21,500 bases of DNA from Mesostigma viride (lineage: Eukaryota > Streptophyta > Mesostigmatophyceae > Mesostigmatales > Mesostigmataceae), in the NCBI GenBank assembly GCA_009746045.1, contig RPFO01001758.1, positions 126,001-147,500 of the forward strand, written 5' to 3'. Shown here piece by piece: positions 1 to 8,838 of the stretch. The notes under the pieces are model-generated. The model was not told where the DNA came from, made no database searches, and saw only the letters and a program-made list of their open reading frames with translations. The position numbers and the translations under genes are program-made. Numbering within the stretch: the first letter of the stretch is position 1; each line of letters begins with the position of its first letter.

Positions 1-978
1 GTCATCTCGCTAAAGGTCCACTGGGACGAAATAATTACGTACATGCAAATTCGAGGCTATGTCGGTGCAGAAAACTGATTGGTGTAGGAGCATCGATGCA
101 TGGATTCGCCTTCCAAATAGTGTAAGAATTTTTTATGAGTTATGCCCTTGGGGCCAGGCCAGGTCACAATATGCCACCCTGGCCGGCCAAGCCGCTTGGG
201 GCCTGCCAGACCAAAGTCCCTATATGAGTGTGCTTTGGTCCCAGTATGGACACTAAACTTTTTTAGGTTAGTTTGTGGACATTACCATGCTAGGTGCAAC
301 TGGCTCTTATTGTGAGGCGCGAGTTGGACACGATTTGAGGGCTAAAACATAAATTGTTTGCTGACACAGCTAGCCCGCAACACACGTAGCATAGGTGTCA
401 CACTTCATGTAGTGTTCAAGTTGGGGCATGATGCAGACAATGTTTGTTCCAACTCTGATTTATTATAATGAGTTGTCTTGAGCACTTCATAATGAGATTA
501 GCACAGCTCATTTTAAGACCGTATCTTTATCAAACAATCCCATCCAATTCCCAACTTCACCATGGAATGGCCATCAAATGTTAGCATGTGCACGATCGCT
601 CATGCCCACTTCAAAATCACCTTAAGAAAGAAAGTTTTGTATTCGCTAACTTCTTTATAACCACCACCAGTATGGGGCAACCACAGGCCCTCACTGTGAC
701 CACTGTGACCACGGCAAGGGCACGCCATAACATGCAGCCATAAATGTATCTAACGAAGCAAGGCCAGCTGGTATCCAGGCGGCATGTTGCCACCACACAC
801 GTCTCGGTTACGGCGCGGTCACCCATCTTCATGTCCCTGCAAATATGCACCCCATAACAACGTGTGACAACCCACAAGACCCCGCGGTGCCCTTTAGCGG
901 GATCGCAGGGCATGGCAGGGCATGTGCGTGTGTACCACCCCTACCTGCCTGCCCAACGCCCCACTCCCCATGCCCCAA
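1..978. other. Proximal spacer of U0, no gene seen
   Basis: Relatively AT-rich, apparently non-coding stretch before the C-rich minisatellite. It contains an inverted repeat GACCAAAG...CTTTGGTC at 209-240 (8-bp arms, 16-nt loop), two ATAATGAG words near 471 and 488, and a 9-bp tandem duplication CACTGTGAC at 692-709. Short ORFs here are not preserved between units. Compared with U4, 89 bp are missing after the ATG at about 142-144. Confidence 0.7.
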
Positions 979-1263
979 GTTTCATGGCTCGTGCCCCAGG
1001 TCCCCTGCCCCGTCCCACCTGCCCACTGTGCCCCTGCTTGTGACTTGCCTCTGACCACATCACGTGCAGGTGGCTGAGGGCCTGCCCCATGCCCCAGTCC
1101 CCACGACCTGTGACTCATAGCTTCAGAAATGCTCCCCCTGCCCCCTGCCGCCTGGACCCTGCCCCCCCCCCCCCCCCCTTCCCCCTGTCCCCATGCCCTC
1201 CTCCCTGTGGTGCCCCCGCTGGCTGGCTTGCCAATAATCACATCTCGTGCATGTGGCTGCCTT

Positions 1264-1314
<51 letters not shown>
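1264..1314. repeat. (GGCT)n microsatellite, about 12 pure repeats
   Basis: Pure GGCT from 1267 to 1314, preceded by a degenerate GGCT GCCT TGCT edge. The tract lacks stop codons in all six frames: the plus strand reads G-W-L-A and the minus strand P-A-S-Q. Confidence 0.97.
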
Positions 1315-1317
<3 letters not shown>

Positions 1318-1641
1318 CCATGCCACATACCCCACGCCCCAAGCCTCGTGCCCCATGTCCCCAAGTTTCATGGCTCGTGCCCCAGGTCCCCTGCCCCGTC
1401 CCACCTGCCCACTGTGCCCCTGCTTGTGACTTGCCTCTGACCACATCACGTGCAGGTGGCTGAGGGCCTGCCCCATGCCCCAGTACCCACGACCTGTGAC
1501 TCATAGCTTCAGAAAGGCTCCCCCTGCCCCCTGCCGCCTGGCCCCTGCCTCCCGCCCCCTCCCCCCTTCCCCCTGTCCCCATGCCCTCCTCCCTGTGGTG
1601 CCCCCGCTGGCTGGCTTGCCAATAATCACATCTCGTGCATG

Positions 1642-1821
<180 letters not shown>

Positions 1822-2146
1822 CCATGCCACATACCCCACGCCCCAAGCCTCGTGCCCCATGTCCCCAAGTTTCATGGCTCGTGCCCCAGGTCCCCTGCCC
1901 CGTCCCACCTGCCCACTGTGCCCCTGCTTGTGACTTGCCTCTGACCACATCACGTGCAGGTGGCTGAGGGCCTGCCCCATGCCCCAGTACCCACGACCTG
2001 TGACTCATAGCTTCAGAAAGGCTCCCCCTGCCCCCTGCCGCCTGGCCCCTGCCTCCCGCCCCCTCCACCCTTCCCCCTGTCCCCATGCCCTCCTCCCTGT
2101 GGTGCCCCCGCTGGCTGGCTTGCCAATAATCACATCTCGTGCATGT

Positions 2147-2298
<152 letters not shown>

Positions 2299-2383
2299 GC
2301 CTGACCCATGCCACATACCCCACACCCCAAGCCTCGTGCCCCATGTCCCCTGCCAGCCTGCCTGCCTACACGTGCAAAGGAAA

Positions 2384-3440
2384 CAAACATGGCCCCGCTG
2401 GCACAATGCAAAGCACACCTGGTTGATCAGGTAGCGGGCACGCCTGCACAATGAGACATCAAAAATACACAGCCAGCAAAGCAAAATTCAGTGTGCAAGC
2501 CAATGGGGCCTACGTTTGACAGCAAGTATGATGAATCCATGTAGAAAAATATGGCACAACACACTGTTGCCCACCTGCACGTACAGCCCAGTAAAAATTC
2601 ACGTGCAGCAAACTGTCTACCCATGCGTGAATTTGGCTTCAGCCCAGTAAAAATCTGCACAACACAAATATTGCACAGCCATTAGAGCAAGTCTAACTTT
2701 GGATATGCTGGATGGAAGCAATATAGCACAGCATGACACACCCCTAGTTGCTCACCTTCACCCATATAGCCCAGTGAAAACCCACGTGCAAAGCAAGGCA
2801 GCTTATCACACGTAAAACCACCATCAACGTCAGGCAGCACAGCAGTCAACGACTCCCAAAATTGGTGCATGAGAAATCATCCATGAGCAATCATGGGCTT
2901 TCCCTGCCCAGCCTGTTCCAGAAGAAAGCAACACGGATAACGTGGCAATGACATTCCCAAGGAGAATGAAGAGGACGCACCCCACGGATACGACAATGGA
3001 AGACAGACTCTTGGTCCGGTATGTGCACGCTGCGACCAAGAAAATTCGTCTGGAAAAAAGGAAATTGCATAAGATGACGGTAAACGTAAATCGCATTAGA
3101 TAAAAGCAGATACATTGACCACATCTTTGACACAAATCGCCATCGCCAGCGTTCGTCCCGTGCCAAGCAATCCAGCGCTCAATCGCAACTGTCTATGGTG
3201 ACACCAGACATTCGTTTGCCCCATCCCACGTCTTCCATGAACAGCAAAACTGATTTTACAAGGCGTGAAATACGTAAAACTGAAGAATGACGACAATGCA
3301 ACAAAACAATCTGATGACGACGTTCAATTTCCAGGTCGCTGGCTATTGTACAGCAAATGCCATAGCGACACGAACCTCTCCCACGCAGGTAGCCAGCTCA
3401 GAAAGTTTCCTACGTACTCTTCCAATACAAAATTTTGATG
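2384..3440. other. Distal spacer of U0, no established gene
   Basis: Stretch between the minisatellite and the TATA box. It holds three diverged copies of the word AGCCCAGTRAAAA (near 2585, 2641 and 2768), CACGTGCA boxes at 2600 and 2783, and a 51-codon ORF at 2948-3103. On the minus strand, a 91-codon frame (2891-3166) overlaps that ORF. A second 51-codon plus-strand frame starts at 3288 but is shortened to about 37 codons in the other units, because U0 lacks a ~16-bp GGGG...CCCC block near 3392. Confidence 0.6.
2948..3103 (+). CDS. Candidate 51-aa basic small ORF (U0 copy), unrecognised
   Basis: ATG to TAA, 51 codons, beginning MTFPRRMKRTHPTDTT and ending in a Lys/Arg-rich stretch (KKIRLEKRKLHKM). 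The same frame is open upstream to 2873, so 76 codons are stop-free, with no earlier ATG. The highly charged, helix-prone tail looks more protein-like than other frames here, and the frame is kept in all five units. Against this, of six substitutions between U0 and the central units in the 76 codons I count five amino-acid changes and one silent change, so no purifying selection is visible. It could be an exon remnant, a decayed mobile-element fragment or chance. I do not recognise the family. Confidence 0.15.
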   Translation: MTFPRRMKRTHPTDTTMEDRLLVRYVHAATKKIRLEKRKLHKMTVNVNRIR

Positions 3441-3448
3441 TATAAAAG
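3441..3448 (+). promoter_or_regulatory. TATA-box-like element (TATAAAAG), U0
   Basis: A consensus-quality TATAAAAG is kept at the same unit position in all five units. About 30 bp downstream lies ATTTCA(C/T)ATG, where an initiator would be expected. Downstream in U0 the open frame beginning at 3518 is cut short by TAG at 3719-3721. Confidence 0.4.
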
Positions 3449-3517
3449 CCAGGAATTCGCATTCCCCATCCCAATTTCATATGCTACGTCGCCCGCCATC
3501 GCCAGCCAGCAACAACT

Positions 3518-3721
3518 GTGGTTGCTTCCGCATCACGTCGCTTTGTTTCATTTAAGTTTTTTGCCCCGACCATGCCGCTTTTATTATTCACGTTCACTTT
3601 ACCCATTGCCACTGCCCAGCCTGGTGCGTTCGACGCGACGCTCGCCTCGCCCTGCATGCGAACTAAAATTTGGTACGGTTCGACCGGTCCAACTGTCCCC
3701 GTTCAATATGAACACTTCTAG
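3518..3721 (+). pseudogene. Truncated copy of the TATA-linked ORF (U0)
   Basis: 67 codons equivalent to the U4 frame at 20536. It includes the signal-peptide-like segment MPLLLFTFTLPIATAQ, starting at residue 19. It ends at a TAG where U4 reads AAG, and the frame then continues open to about 3913. Called a broken copy only relative to U4; whether any copy is a real gene is uncertain. Confidence 0.2.
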
Positions 3722-3740
3722 TCCGTATTTTTGTCAGGGT

Positions 3741-3881
3741 CCGAGTCAGGGGGGGCCAGCGGGAGCCCCAAACTTTCGGTTTCGTACGGCCGTTCGGCTG
3801 GCGGAGCCCCCTGCTTTTCCCAGATTCGAGCCGTTTTTGGCCACGCTCCCCGTCTGAACACGTTCAGTTCAGTCATCTCGC
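3741..3881. repeat. Box A of U0 (direct repeat partner of box B)
   Basis: About 140 bp that recurs 717 bp downstream as box B. Order: G7 run, CCAGCGGGAGCC, TTTCGG(T/C)TTCGTACGGCC, GGCGGAGCCCCCTGCTTTTC, TTCGAGCCGTTT, CTCCCCGTCTGAACACGTTC, then CATCTCGC. The two copies differ by scattered substitutions and small indels, so the duplication is old. Confidence 0.88.
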
Positions 3882-4256
3882 AAAAATTGGCACGGAAATT
3901 GCGTGGGAAGTAGGCCGAACCGAAAACTTAAAAAAGATTCCGTTCAGAAAGGTATTCGAACTCAATTTTCGTTCAGTCTGAACGCTCGAAATTTCCCGTT
4001 CAGTCTGAACCCTTAGTAAATCGAGTAGGATGTTTTGATTCCTTTTCTAGTAAAACTCTTCCCCCCAGCCGTATATGCCCTCCGGCATTTCTCGCGCATT
4101 TTGCTGAATTCAGCACCCGTTCAGAACATGTGAGACTCGATCTTAGGAGGGTGTGACGGCGTTCAGGCCGGCGGTTACGGGACGTAACTCGCGGCTCCGC
4201 AGGATTTCAGGGATAGTAGCCGTTCGTGGGGGTGCGATCAGGCCGTACGGTACGGC
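3854..4256. other. Palindrome-rich cassette of U0
   Basis: GTTCAG/CTGAAC sites: CTGAAC 3854 with GTTCAG 3862 and 3867 (2-bp gap, last two overlapping by one base); GTTCAG 3942; GTTCAGTCTGAAC 3971-3983 and again 3998-4010; GTTCAG 4119 and 4161. The palindrome GTTACGG-G-CCGTAAC is damaged here (4174-4188, one C to A). GCCGTAC-G-GTACGGC is intact at 4242-4256. The paired 6-7 bp arms with 1-bp spacers resemble binding sites for a dimeric protein, which is inference. Confidence 0.6.
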
Positions 4257-4330
4257 GCCCGCGGCGATGTCAGGATGTTCGGGTTTCTCCGTTGCGCAAC
4301 ACGATCGTAATATAGTAGTTGACAAGTTGG

Positions 4331-4347
4331 GGGCCCCTTCGGGGCCC
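4331..4347. other. GC hairpin GGGCCCC-TTC-GGGGCCC
   Basis: Perfect 7-bp stem with a 3-nt loop, followed after five bases by TTTTT. Identical in U1-U3 and U5. In bacteria this could suggest a terminator, but the T run is not adjacent to the stem and no gene ends here. I treat it as a structural element of the repeat. Confidence 0.6.
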
Positions 4348-4460
4348 GGACTTTTTGGCGCCTGAGCGGGCGATTGGCGCGTACACCCGCGGGGTGCGTC
4401 CTCGGGAACGCCGGCGCCACGCGGGGCGCGCTGTGCGAAGGGGCAGTGGCCGAGGGCGCC

Positions 4461-4601
4461 GAGGCGGGGGGGCCAGCGGGAGCCATGAAATTTCGGCTTC
4501 GTACGGCCCGTCCGCAGGCGGAGCCCCCTGCTTTTCCCAGCTTCGAGCCGTTTCCTGGCACGCTCCCCGTCTGAACACGTTCAGGCAAGTCTGCATCTCG
4601 C
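4461..4601. repeat. Box B at the U0/U1 junction
   Basis: Second copy of the box A sequence, with GAGGCG before the G7 run and CTGAAC-AC-GTTCAG at 4571-4584. It is nearly invariant across units, whereas box A varies much more. Confidence 0.9.
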
Positions 4602-5613
4602 TAAAGGTCCACCGGGACGAAATAATAACATACATGCAAATTCGAGGCTATGGCGGTGCAGAAAACTGATTGGTGTAGGAGCATCGATGCATGGATTCGT
4701 TCCAAATATTGTAGTCATCCAACAACATCTGGGTGTAGTTCGTGGCATGTTTCCCTACCCTTTTGGGAATGCCCTTGGGGCCAGGCCAGGTCAGAATATG
4801 CCGCCATGGCCGGCCAAGCCGCTGGGGGCCTGCCAGACCAAAGTCCCTATATGAGTGTGCTTTGGTCCCAGTATGGACACTAAACTGTTTTAGGTTAGTT
4901 TGTGGACATTACCATGCAAGGTGCAACTGGCTCCTATTGTTAGGCGCGAGTTGGACACGATTTGAGGGCTAAAAGCTAAAATTGTTTGCTGACACAGTTA
5001 GCCCGCAACACACGTAGCATAGGTGTCACACTTCATGTAGTGTTAAAGTTGGGGCATGATGCAGACAATGTTTGTTCCCACTCTGATTTATTATAATGAG
5101 TTGTCTTGAGCACTTCATAATGAGATTAGCACAGCTCATTTTAAGACACACCACCGCATCTTTATCAAACAATCCCATCCAATTCCCAACTTCACCATGG
5201 AATGGCCATCAAATGTTAGCATGTGCACGATCGCTCATGCCCACTTCAAAATCACCTTAAGAAAGAAAGTTTTGTCTTCGCTAACTTCTTTATAAGCACC
5301 ACCAGTATGGGGCAACCACAGGCCCTCACTGTGACCACTGTGACCACGGCAAGGGCACGCCATCACATGCAGCCATAAATGTAGCTAACGAAGCAAGGCC
5401 AGCTGGTATCCAGGCGGCATGTTGCCACCACACACGTCTCGGTTACGGCGCGGTCACCCATCTTCATGTCCCTGCAAATATGCACCCCATAACAACGTGT
5501 GACAACCCACAAGACCCCACGGTGCCCTTTTGCGGGATCGCATGGCATGCAAGGGCATGTGCGTGTGTACCACCCCTACCTGCCTGCCCAACGCCCCACT
5601 CCCCATGCCCCAA
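4602..5613. other. Proximal spacer of U1, no gene seen
   Basis: Inverted repeat GACCAAAG...CTTTGGTC at 4836-4867. Near 4700-4740 it has the central-type deletion allele (TTGTAGTCATCCAACAACATC), and the downstream sequence otherwise matches U0 and U4. It contains only short frames that are not maintained in the outer units. Confidence 0.7.
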
Positions 5614-5891
5614 GTTTCATGGCTCGTGCCCCAGGTCCCCTGCCCCGTCCCACCTGCCCACTGTGCCCCTGCTTGTGACTTGCCTCTGACCACATCACGT
5701 GCAGGTGGCTGAGGGCCTGCCCCATGCCCCAGTCCCCACGACCTGTGACTCATAGCTTCAGAAAGGCTCCCCCTGCCCCCTGCTGCCTGGACCCTGCCCC
5801 CCGCCCCCTCCCCCCTTCCCCCTGTCCCCATGCCCTCCTCCCTGTGGTGCCCCCGCTGGCTGGCTTGCCAATAATCACATCTCGTGCATGT

Positions 5892-6130
<239 letters not shown>

Positions 6131-6460
6131 CCATGCCACATACCCCACGGCCCAAGCCTCGTGCCCCATGTCCCCTGCCAGCCTGCCTGCCTACACATGC
6201 AAAGGAAAGTTTCATGGCTCGTGCCCCAGGTCCCCTGTCCCGTCCCACCTGCCCACTGTGCCCTTGCTTGTGACTTGCCTCTGACCACATCACGTGCAGG
6301 TGGCTGAGGGCCTGCCCCATGCCCCAGACCCCGCGACCTGTGACTCATAGCTTCAGAAAGGCTCCCCCTGCCCCCTGCCGCCTGGACCCTGCCCACCGCC
6401 CCCTCCCCCTTCCCCCTGTCCCCATGCCCTCCTCCCTGTGGTGCCCCCGCTGGCTGGCTT

Positions 6461-6602
<142 letters not shown>

Positions 6603-6680
6603 CCATGCCACATACCCCACGCCCCAAGCCTCGTGCCCCATGTCCCCTGCCAGCCTGCCTGCCTACACATGCAAAGGAAA

Positions 6681-7783
6681 CAAACATGGCCCCGCTGGCA
6701 CAATGCAAAGCACACCTGGTTGATCAGGTAGCGGGCACGCCTGCACAATGAGACATCAAAATTACACAGCCAGCAAAGCAAAATCCAGTGTGCAAGCCGA
6801 TGGGGCCTACGTTTGACAGCAAATATGATGAATCCATGTAGAAAAATGGCACAACACATGGTTGCCCACCTGCACGTACAGCCCAGTAAAAATTTACGTG
6901 CAGCAAACTGTCTACCCATGCGAGAATTTGGCTTCAGCCCAGTAAAAATCTGCACAACACAAATATTGCACAGCCATTAGAGCAAAGCAAAATGTTCAGT
7001 GTTCAAGCCACTTGGGCTAACTTTGGATATGCTGGATGGAAGCAATATAGCACAGCATGACACACCCCGTGGACGCTCACCTTCACCCATATAGCCCAGT
7101 GAAAACCCACGTGCAAAGCAAGGCAGCTTATCACACGCAAAACCACCATCAACGTCAGGCAGCACAGCAGTCAACGACTCCCAAAATTGGTGCATGAGCA
7201 ATCATCCATGAGCAATCATGGGCTTTCCCTGCCCAGTCTGTTCCAGAAGAAAGCAACACGGATAACGTGGCAATGACATTCCCAAGGAGAATGAAGAGGA
7301 CGCACCCCACGGATACGACAATGGAAGACAGACTCTTGGTCCGGTACGTGCACGCTGCGACCAAGAAAATTCGTCTGGAAAAAGGGAAATTGCATAAGAT
7401 TACGGTAAACGTAAATCACATTAGATAAAAGCAGATACATTGACCACATCTTTGACACAAATCGCCATCGCCAGCGTTCGTCCCGTGCCAAGCAATCCAG
7501 CGCTCAATCGCAACTGTCTATGGTGACATCAGACATTCGTTTGCCCCATCCCACGTCTTCCATGAACAGCAAAACTGATTTTACAAGGCGTGAAATACGT
7601 AAAACTGAGGAATGACGACAATGAAACAAAGCAATCTGATGACGACGTTCAATTTCCAGGTCGCTGGCTATTGTACAGCAAACGGCATAGCGACACGGAC
7701 CTCTCCCACGCAGGTAGCACGGGGTTGACGCCCCGCCAGCTCCGAAAGTTTCCTACGTACTCTTCCAATACAAACTTTTGATG
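6681..7783. other. Distal spacer of U1, no established gene
   Basis: Shows an old tandem duplication best seen here. CACAGCCAGCAAAGCAAAAT near 6765 and CACAGCCATTAGAGCAAAGC near 6969 start two blocks about 205 bp apart, each ending in GCCCAGTRAAAA-ACGTGCA (near 6881 and 7094). U0 and U4 lack about 30 bp of the second block. The 51-codon ORF at 7273 follows. Confidence 0.6.
7273..7428 (+). CDS. Candidate 51-aa basic small ORF (U1 copy)
   Basis: Same frame and length as the U0 copy, with K-R-K to K-G-K, M to I and R to H changes in the basic tail. The frame is stop-free back to 7198. Identical in U2 and U3. Confidence 0.15.
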   Translation: MTFPRRMKRTHPTDTTMEDRLLVRYVHAATKKIRLEKGKLHKITVNVNHIR

Positions 7784-7791
7784 TATAAAAG
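7784..7791 (+). promoter_or_regulatory. TATA-box-like element, U1
   Basis: TATAAAAG, 33 bp before the ATG at 7824. The spacing would leave almost no 5' leader for that ATG, so either the ATG is not used or the box is not functional. Confidence 0.4.
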
Positions 7792-7823
7792 CCACGAATT
7801 CGCATTCCCCATCCCGATTTCAC

Positions 7824-8279
7824 ATGCTACGTCGCCCGCCATCGCCAGCCAGCAGCAACTATGATTGCTTGATTTGCTTCCGCAGCACGTCGCTTCGTTT
7901 CATTAAAATTTTCTGCCCCGACCATGCCGCTTTACTATTCACGTTGACTTTACCCATTGCCACTGCCCAGCCTGGTGCGTTCGACGCGACGCTCGCCCCG
8001 CCCTGCATGCGAACTAAAATTTGGTACGGTTCGACCGGTCCAGCTTTCCCCGTTCAGCCTGAATACTTCAAGTCCGTATTTTTGTCAGGGTCCGAGGCGG
8101 GGGGGTCCAGCGGGAGCCCCAACATTTCGGCTTCGTATGGCCGTTTTGTGGACGGAGCCGTTTTTTCTCAGCTTCGAGCCGTTTTTTGCACAGAAATCGT
8201 TCAGAAATATAATCGGACTAAAATCGGTCAAAAATCGCATCACGGTTCAGAGAATCTAAGGCAAGAGTTTGGAGATTGA
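7824..8279 (+). CDS. TATA-linked 151-codon ORF (U1), doubtful
   Basis: Starts MLRRPPSPASSNYD and carries a hydrophobic segment ALLFTLTLPIATAQ (about residues 40-53). Its C-terminal third runs through box A, and it ends at TGA in the central-type sequence. Identical copies occur in U2 and U3, but that reflects recent homogenisation. In U0 and U4 the same start leads to an early stop or frameshift. The differences are mostly amino-acid changing, so constraint is not shown. No domain recognised. Confidence 0.15.
   Translation: MLRRPPSPASSNYDCLICFRSTSLRFIKIFCPDHAALLFTLTLPIATAQPGAFDATLAPPCMRTKIWYGSTGPAFPVQPEYFKSVFLSGSEAGGSSGSPNISASYGRFVDGAVFSQLRAVFCTEIVQKYNRTKIGQKSHHGSENLRQEFGD
8092..8206. repeat. 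Box A of U1, decayed
   Basis: Recognisable through the G7 run, CCAGCGGGAGCC, TTCGGCTTCGTA and CTTCGAGCCGTTT. After that the sequence diverges to CACAGAAATCGTTCAG and lacks the CTGAAC-AC-GTTCAG end and CATCTCGC. Confidence 0.75.
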
Positions 8280-8493
8280 GATACGGCACAAACTATTGCC
8301 CCCAGCCGTACATGCCCCCCGGCATTTCTCGCGCATTTTGCTGAATTCGGCACCCGTTCAGAACACCTGAGACTCGATCTTAGGAGGGTGTGACGACGTT
8401 CAGGCCGGCGGTTACGGGCCGTAACTCGCGGCTCCGCAGGATTTCAGGAATGGCCCTCGGTCGTGGGGGTGCGATCAGGCCGTACGGTACGGC
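8199..8493. other. Palindrome-rich cassette of U1
   Basis: Single GTTCAG sites at 8199, 8245, 8356 and 8398; the two GTTCAGTCTGAAC palindromes of the outer units are absent. GTTACGG-G-CCGTAAC is intact at 8411-8425 and GCCGTAC-G-GTACGGC at 8479-8493. Confidence 0.6.
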
Positions 8494-8567
8494 GCCCGCG
8501 GCGATGTCAGGATGTTCGGGGTTCTCCCTTGCGCAACACGATCGTAGTTAAGTAGTTGACAAGTTGG

Positions 8568-8584
8568 GGGCCCCTTCGGGGCCC
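8568..8584. other. GC hairpin at the U1/U2 junction
   Basis: Identical to the copy at 4331: 7-bp stem, TTC loop, T5 run five bases after the stem. Confidence 0.6.
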
Positions 8585-8697
8585 GGACTTTTTGGCGCCT
8601 GAGCGGGCGATTGGCGCGTACACCCGCGGGGTGCGTCCTCGGGAACGCCGGCGCCACGCGGGGCGCGCTGTGCGAAGGGGCAGTGGCCGAGGGCGCC

Positions 8698-8838
8698 GAG
8701 GCGGGGGGGCCAGCGGGAGCCATGAAATTTCGGCTTCGTACGGCCCGTCCGCAGGCGGAGCCCCCTGCTTTTCCCAGCTTCGAGCCGTTTCCTGGCACGC
8801 TCCCCGTCTGAACACGTTCAGGCAAGTCTGCATCTCGC
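8698..8838. repeat. Box B at the U1/U2 junction
   Basis: Full box with CTGAAC-AC-GTTCAG at 8808-8821. No difference from the 4461 copy was seen. Confidence 0.9.

Noticed and set aside
262-272. Telomere-type repeat (TTTAGG/TTAGG)
   Set aside because: A single occurrence per unit, not a tandem run.
771-784. Initiator-Met tRNA primer-binding site (TGGTATCCAGGCGG)
   Set aside because: Partial match to the plant-type primer-binding site with mismatches, and no LTR end next to it.
2891-3166. 91-codon minus-strand ORF kept in all units
   Set aside because: Differences between units are amino-acid changing, the frame overlaps another open plus-strand frame, and no domain or signal is recognised. 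Persistence is explained by high DNA identity.
3674-3690. tRNA or Pol III B box (GGTTCGACCGG)
   Set aside because: The end of the B box does not match, no A box lies at the right distance, and no cloverleaf can be drawn.
4331-4370. Rho-independent or Pol III terminator (GC hairpin then TTTTT)
   Set aside because: The T run is five bases from the stem, no upstream gene ends here, and there is no Pol III gene body. The hairpin is kept only as a structural feature.
4353-4375. Retroelement primer-binding site (TTTTTGGCGCCTGAGCGGG)
   Set aside because: Only TGGCGCC matches a known primer-binding start. There are no LTRs, polypurine tract or gag/pol frames.
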